In this document: one piece after another, positions 61,527 through 64,000 of the stretch
Position numbering within the stretch: the first letter of the stretch is position 1
Layout of the letters: every line of letters starts with the position of its first letter
Source: Desulforhopalus vacuolatus
Lineage (GTDB): Bacteria; Desulfobacterota; Desulfobulbia; Desulfobulbales; Desulfocapsaceae
NCBI RefSeq assembly: GCF_016918505.1
Contig: NZ_JAFFPZ010000005.1
Coordinates: 145,158-209,157 of the forward strand
Reading direction: 5' to 3'
Length of the DNA: 64,000 bases
Made by a program: the position numbers and the translations under genes
The notes under the pieces: model-generated
Database searches by the model: none
Seen by the model: the letters and a program-made list of their open reading frames with translations, nothing else
What the model was told of the DNA's origin: nothing

Positions 61527-61788
61527 CTACACACCCCCTATATTAAAAATAATTACCAAGTAGATAATAAAAAGAACTGCAAACAAGACAAATTATTACC
61601 TGAATTAATTGCAAAATAAATTATTGATTTAAAATTTATACCTTCTTGATAGTCTGGCATAAAAAAAACTACATAAGATAGAATTAGTTCCGAAAAAAAG
61701 TTTTGAATTTACAGACAGAATTTTCCTGGAGGATGTCCTGTTGTTCTCCAAATGGCCAAGATTAAAAAAAATTTGATATTGGCAAATT

Positions 61789-62121
61789 TTATTTGGCCAA
61801 AGATAAATTGGCAGCACCCCAATCACGCATCATCAAAATGATTTTTTCCAGGCTTTTTCCACGTTCGGTAAGGGAGTACTCTACTTTCGGTGGTACTTCT
61901 GCATAGACCTTACGATTAACAATGTCATAGGCTTCCAACTCACGAAGCTGCTTAGTCAAGGTGTGTTGGGTAATTCCCGGCATTATTTTCTTTAATTCAC
62001 CGAAGCGGTAAGTCTTTTCCAGAAGATGGTAGAGAATAACCCCCTTCCATTTCCCTCCTATAACTTCCATTGTTCCTTCCACCGGACATCCTGCATTGCA
62101 TTTATATGTGCTGTGAAGCAT
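61789..62121 (-). CDS. HxlR-family transcriptional regulator
   Basis: 110 residues from ATG at 62121 (MLHSTYKCNAGCPVEGTMEV), with GAGGAAATC before it; ATG at 62133 is an alternative. The winged-helix signature CPVEGTMEVIGGKWKGVILYHL...RFGELKKIMPGITQHTLTKQLRELE is typical, with the effector-sensing Cys near residues 8-12. HxlR proteins respond to thiol-reactive compounds, aldehydes or redox signals and often control the divergent gene. The divergent neighbour here is a DUF169 gene. Confidence 0.92.
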   Translation of the reverse strand: MLHSTYKCNAGCPVEGTMEVIGGKWKGVILYHLLEKTYRFGELKKIMPGITQHTLTKQLRELEAYDIVNRKVYAEVPPKVEYSLTERGKSLEKIILMMRDWGAANLSLAK

Positions 62122-62133
62122 TGATTTCCTCAA

Positions 62134-62170
62134 TAGTATGTTTTTTGATACTACGGCAACAATTGTTGCC
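62134..62170. promoter_or_regulatory. Divergent operator region with two palindromes
   Basis: TAGTAT-N8-ATACTA at 62134-62153 and the perfect 16-bp palindrome GGCAACAATTGTTGCC at 62155-62170 lie between the HxlR-type gene and the DUF169 gene. HxlR dimers bind such inverted repeats; these are the most likely binding sites. Confidence 0.6.
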
Positions 62171-62257
62171 TACTTGAATATAAAAGGCTACTCGTTATAT
62201 TTATCCAAGTCAAGAGCAATGGTACTACAAACATTAACAGAGATAAGGATAAAAAAA

Positions 62258-63046
62258 ATGACTAAATGGAAAGAACTCAGCAAGGAAATTAACGAACTTC
62301 TTCAACTTGATTCAAAGGTTATTGCGGTGAAGAGATTAGAGAAAAAAGAAGGGTTACAGGATATCTCCGGTGTAGAGAAACCCAGGGGGCCATTCACCTA
62401 TTGTCAACTTCCTTATCTCGTAAGAAAAGAAGGAAAGACAATTGGTATTACTAAAGATGATGCCACACCACTTGCTGAGAAAATGCAATTGCGTTACCGC
62501 TGCCTGAGAATACAAGGGCTTGCACCAACCGATGAAAATCAGATTGAGCATGAAGCAAAAGGGTTTAACGGCTTTTGGTTCGGCAGCTATGAAACAGCAA
62601 AACAAGCTGTGGGGTCATATCCTGTACCGTCGCCTATTGAAGCTCTTGTTCTGTCACCTCTGGAAGAAGAAAAATTTGAGCCGGACTACCTGCTCGTTTA
62701 TGCGAACGGTGGTCAAATGACTCTCTTGATGAACGGATTGCAGTATTTTGAATATGAGAAAGTTGAGTCCAGTTTTTCTGGTGAAGGGTCTTGTACAGAT
62801 GCTCTGCCTCGTTGTGTTGCCACCGGTAAGCCATCCTTATGCCTGCCTTGTCTTGGAGAAAGAGCATTCGGTCGGATAGAAGATAGTGAGATGGTAATCG
62901 CTATGCCAGCAGACAGGTTGGAGCGTACAGTTAGGGGATTAAAAACACTGAAGGAAACAGGACTCGCCTACCCCATCGGTCACATGGAAGCTGGAATGGA
63001 TGTGACTCCTCTTTTTGAAGCATGGTACCCTATCCAGGATAAATAA
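62258..63046 (+). CDS. DUF169 family protein
   Basis: 262 residues from ATG at 62258 (MTKWKELSKEINELLQLDSK), which follows AAGGA. The DUF169 signature includes VIAVKRLEKKEGL, PFTYCQLPYLVRKEGKTIGIT, CLRIQGL and a Cys-containing GSCTDALPRCVATGKPSLCLPCLGERAFG near 190-215, which could bind a cluster or metal. DUF169 proteins are common in anaerobes and of unknown function. The divergent HxlR-type regulator and the cysteines suggest a role in sensing or handling redox-active or thiol-reactive compounds, which is inference. Confidence 0.88.
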   Translation: MTKWKELSKEINELLQLDSKVIAVKRLEKKEGLQDISGVEKPRGPFTYCQLPYLVRKEGKTIGITKDDATPLAEKMQLRYRCLRIQGLAPTDENQIEHEAKGFNGFWFGSYETAKQAVGSYPVPSPIEALVLSPLEEEKFEPDYLLVYANGGQMTLLMNGLQYFEYEKVESSFSGEGSCTDALPRCVATGKPSLCLPCLGERAFGRIEDSEMVIAMPADRLERTVRGLKTLKETGLAYPIGHMEAGMDVTPLFEAWYPIQDK

Positions 63047-63061
63047 CTGTAGCTGTGAGAG

Positions 63062-63262
63062 AACAATGGGGTCAGGTCTTGAAAAATCGTCCATCTCCTT
63101 CGTTAGAGTTAAATTTATCTTCCGACAAAGCGAGGAACGAGACGTCGAGGTAAGCGCCAGACTCCAGGTAAGCGCCAGACTCCGTGATTGATATATACCT
63201 GCGGTAAATTTTCTCCTGTGCCTTGAATATGAACGAAATACAAGCTGTTTCAAGGTCCCCAT
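63062..63262. repeat. Internally deleted RAYT element
   Basis: Left end ATGGGGTCAGGTCTTGAAAA and right end GCTGTTTCAAGGTCCCC bracket only the 3' part of the transposase element; GGTAAGCGCCAGACTCC is tandemly duplicated at 63150-63181. Confidence 0.75.
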
Positions 63263-63287
63263 GTGTTTATGGCCTGGAGAAAAAGAA

Positions 63288-63320
63288 AAAGGGTCATCAC
63301 TGTTACAGTGATGACCCTTT
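63288..63320 (-). terminator. Perfect 15-bp hairpin, likely terminator
   Basis: AAAGGGTCATCACTG pairs with CAGTGATGACCCTTT around TTA. On the minus strand it runs into TTTTTCTTTTTC, so it would terminate leftward transcription; it may also act after the DUF169 gene. Confidence 0.7.
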
Positions 63321-63359
63321 CTGGTGATTTATAAAAGGCTCCCAATATATATTTTTAAT

Positions 63360-64000
63360 GTAACTACTCACCCCCCTCGAAAAATTAATAAATAAAAAAA
63401 AGCTTGACAGGTTTTTCAAGGGCAAAAAAATAAATTTGAGACCCATTGAAAAATGGTCGATTTGAGCCTGCTGGCGCTACCATACATGATAGCTGAAAGA
63501 CAAAAGCACCCGAATGGTTACAAGGAGACGTTTTCGTTCAGTACAAGGCATCTCTGGAGGTCGAAAAAAGCTGTGGTATAGTATATCTATGGCAACGATG
63601 AACAAGATAAGTGTACGCGAAGAAGTTGCTCGCGTAAAACAAGAGTTCGAACAACTCTGCTCTGCTGGCAAGGTAACGCCGGAGGTCAAAATTGTGATGA
63701 ACAGCTTGCTGGTCGTTGTGGAATTGATACTGTCGATCTTTCTGGAAAAGAAGACTCGTAAAAACAGTAAAAATTCCAGTCTGCCTCCTTCTCAGACAGA
63801 GCCGGATACAACATCCACTGAAAATTCTGGCGGCAAAGGTAAAGGGAAGAATGTCAGTGGCGAAGTCAGCAACACTCGGGTGGTAGAGAACGTTACTGTT
63901 GCCGAAGTCGCAATTTGTGATGTCTGTGGTAATCCTCTGAGCGACGTCCCGTGCCATGAACATGAACGACGGACAAAAATAGATATCATTTTTGAAAAAG
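63360..64000 (+). mobile_element. IS66-family insertion sequence, left end; runs off the right edge
   Basis: The likely terminal sequence is GTAACTACTCACCCCCC at 63360, similar to ends of single-ORF IS66-group elements. The transposase starts at 63589. The right end is outside the window, so completeness is unknown. Confidence 0.7.
63589..64000 (+). CDS. IS66-family transposase, N-terminal part
   Basis: Open to the window end (137 codons): MATMNKISVREEVARVKQEF and on to NSKNSSLPPSQTEPDTTSTENSGGKGKGK, then a zinc-finger region ICDVCGNPLSDVPCHEHERR. The short coiled coil, the NSSLPPSQ motif and the zinc ribbon are characteristic of IS66 transposases. The DDE catalytic core lies beyond the window. 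ATG 63598 is an alternative start. Confidence 0.85.
   Translation, partial: MATMNKISVREEVARVKQEFEQLCSAGKVTPEVKIVMNSLLVVVELILSIFLEKKTRKNSKNSSLPPSQTEPDTTSTENSGGKGKGKNVSGEVSNTRVVENVTVAEVAICDVCGNPLSDVPCHEHERRTKIDIIFEK

Overview
The window looks like a chromosome segment of an anaerobic, sulfate-reducer-like Desulfobacterota bacterium, most probably a Desulfobulbales relative. This is inferred from gene content, not from a marker gene: an L-lactate permease, a four-subunit 2-oxoacid:ferredoxin oxidoreductase, a LUD-domain protein, a periplasmic flavoprotein with a haem-b membrane partner, a selenouridine synthase and sigma-54 regulation. Core genes are GC-richer; several islands (about 8.2-13.3 kb, 54.5-63.3 kb) are visibly AT-rich and hold most of the unrecognised genes.

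Layout. 0-4.3 kb: a sigma-54 signalling locus. A histidine kinase and NtrC-type regulator are transcribed rightward. A DNA-binding/receiver-like gene and a Cache-type sensor are transcribed leftward from a consensus -24/-12 promoter, with palindromic enhancer-like sites between. 4.3-7.8 kb: a leftward operon for ferredoxin, a haem-b membrane protein, a TAT-exported flavoprotein and a LUD protein. 8.2-13.3 kb: an AT-rich island with two large unknown secreted proteins and a DUF1456 gene. 13.3-16.4 kb: DUF1858, rlmF and DUF1294 genes between nested inverted repeats. 16.4-22.6 kb: large NAD-glutamate dehydrogenase and korDABC, which together could take glutamate to 2-oxoglutarate and succinyl-CoA; korDABC has a sigma-54-like promoter. 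22.9-25.5 kb: gshB and katA. 26.5-28.8 kb: a tandem duplication of a secreted FGE-sulfatase/C-type-lectin-fold gene whose copies diverge at the C-terminus in a way that recalls diversity-generating retroelement targets; the second copy has a stop codon in its signal peptide. 29.3-31 kb: gshA behind a structured leader. 31-35.7 kb: a MacAB-type efflux operon with a consensus sigma-54 promoter. 36.2-37.9 kb: lactate permease with paired operator-like palindromes. 38.9-51 kb: housekeeping genes (AKR, CYTH, EI24, radA, a cyclase-CNB fusion, class II DAHP synthase, letAB). 51-54.2 kb: prmA, rsmE, mnmH. 54.4-58.5 kb: an integron-integrase remnant, two unknown small membrane-type proteins, a decayed REP-associated transposase, then an alpha/beta hydrolase plus MlaA. 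58.9-64 kb: MscS channel, HxlR regulator/DUF169 pair, and the left end of an IS66-type element.

The intergenic space is dominated by three families of short non-coding repeats. The first derives from a REP-associated tyrosine transposase element and ends in TTCAAGGTWCCC. The second is a roughly 300-bp MITE-like family ending in ACCATTTACATTTTGTATTGG and rich in GGGAGACGGGAGAC. The third carries the palindrome AGACAAGGCATGCCTTGTCT. No tRNA, rRNA or CRISPR array was seen. Identifications come from reading translations and sequence by eye; no database search was run.
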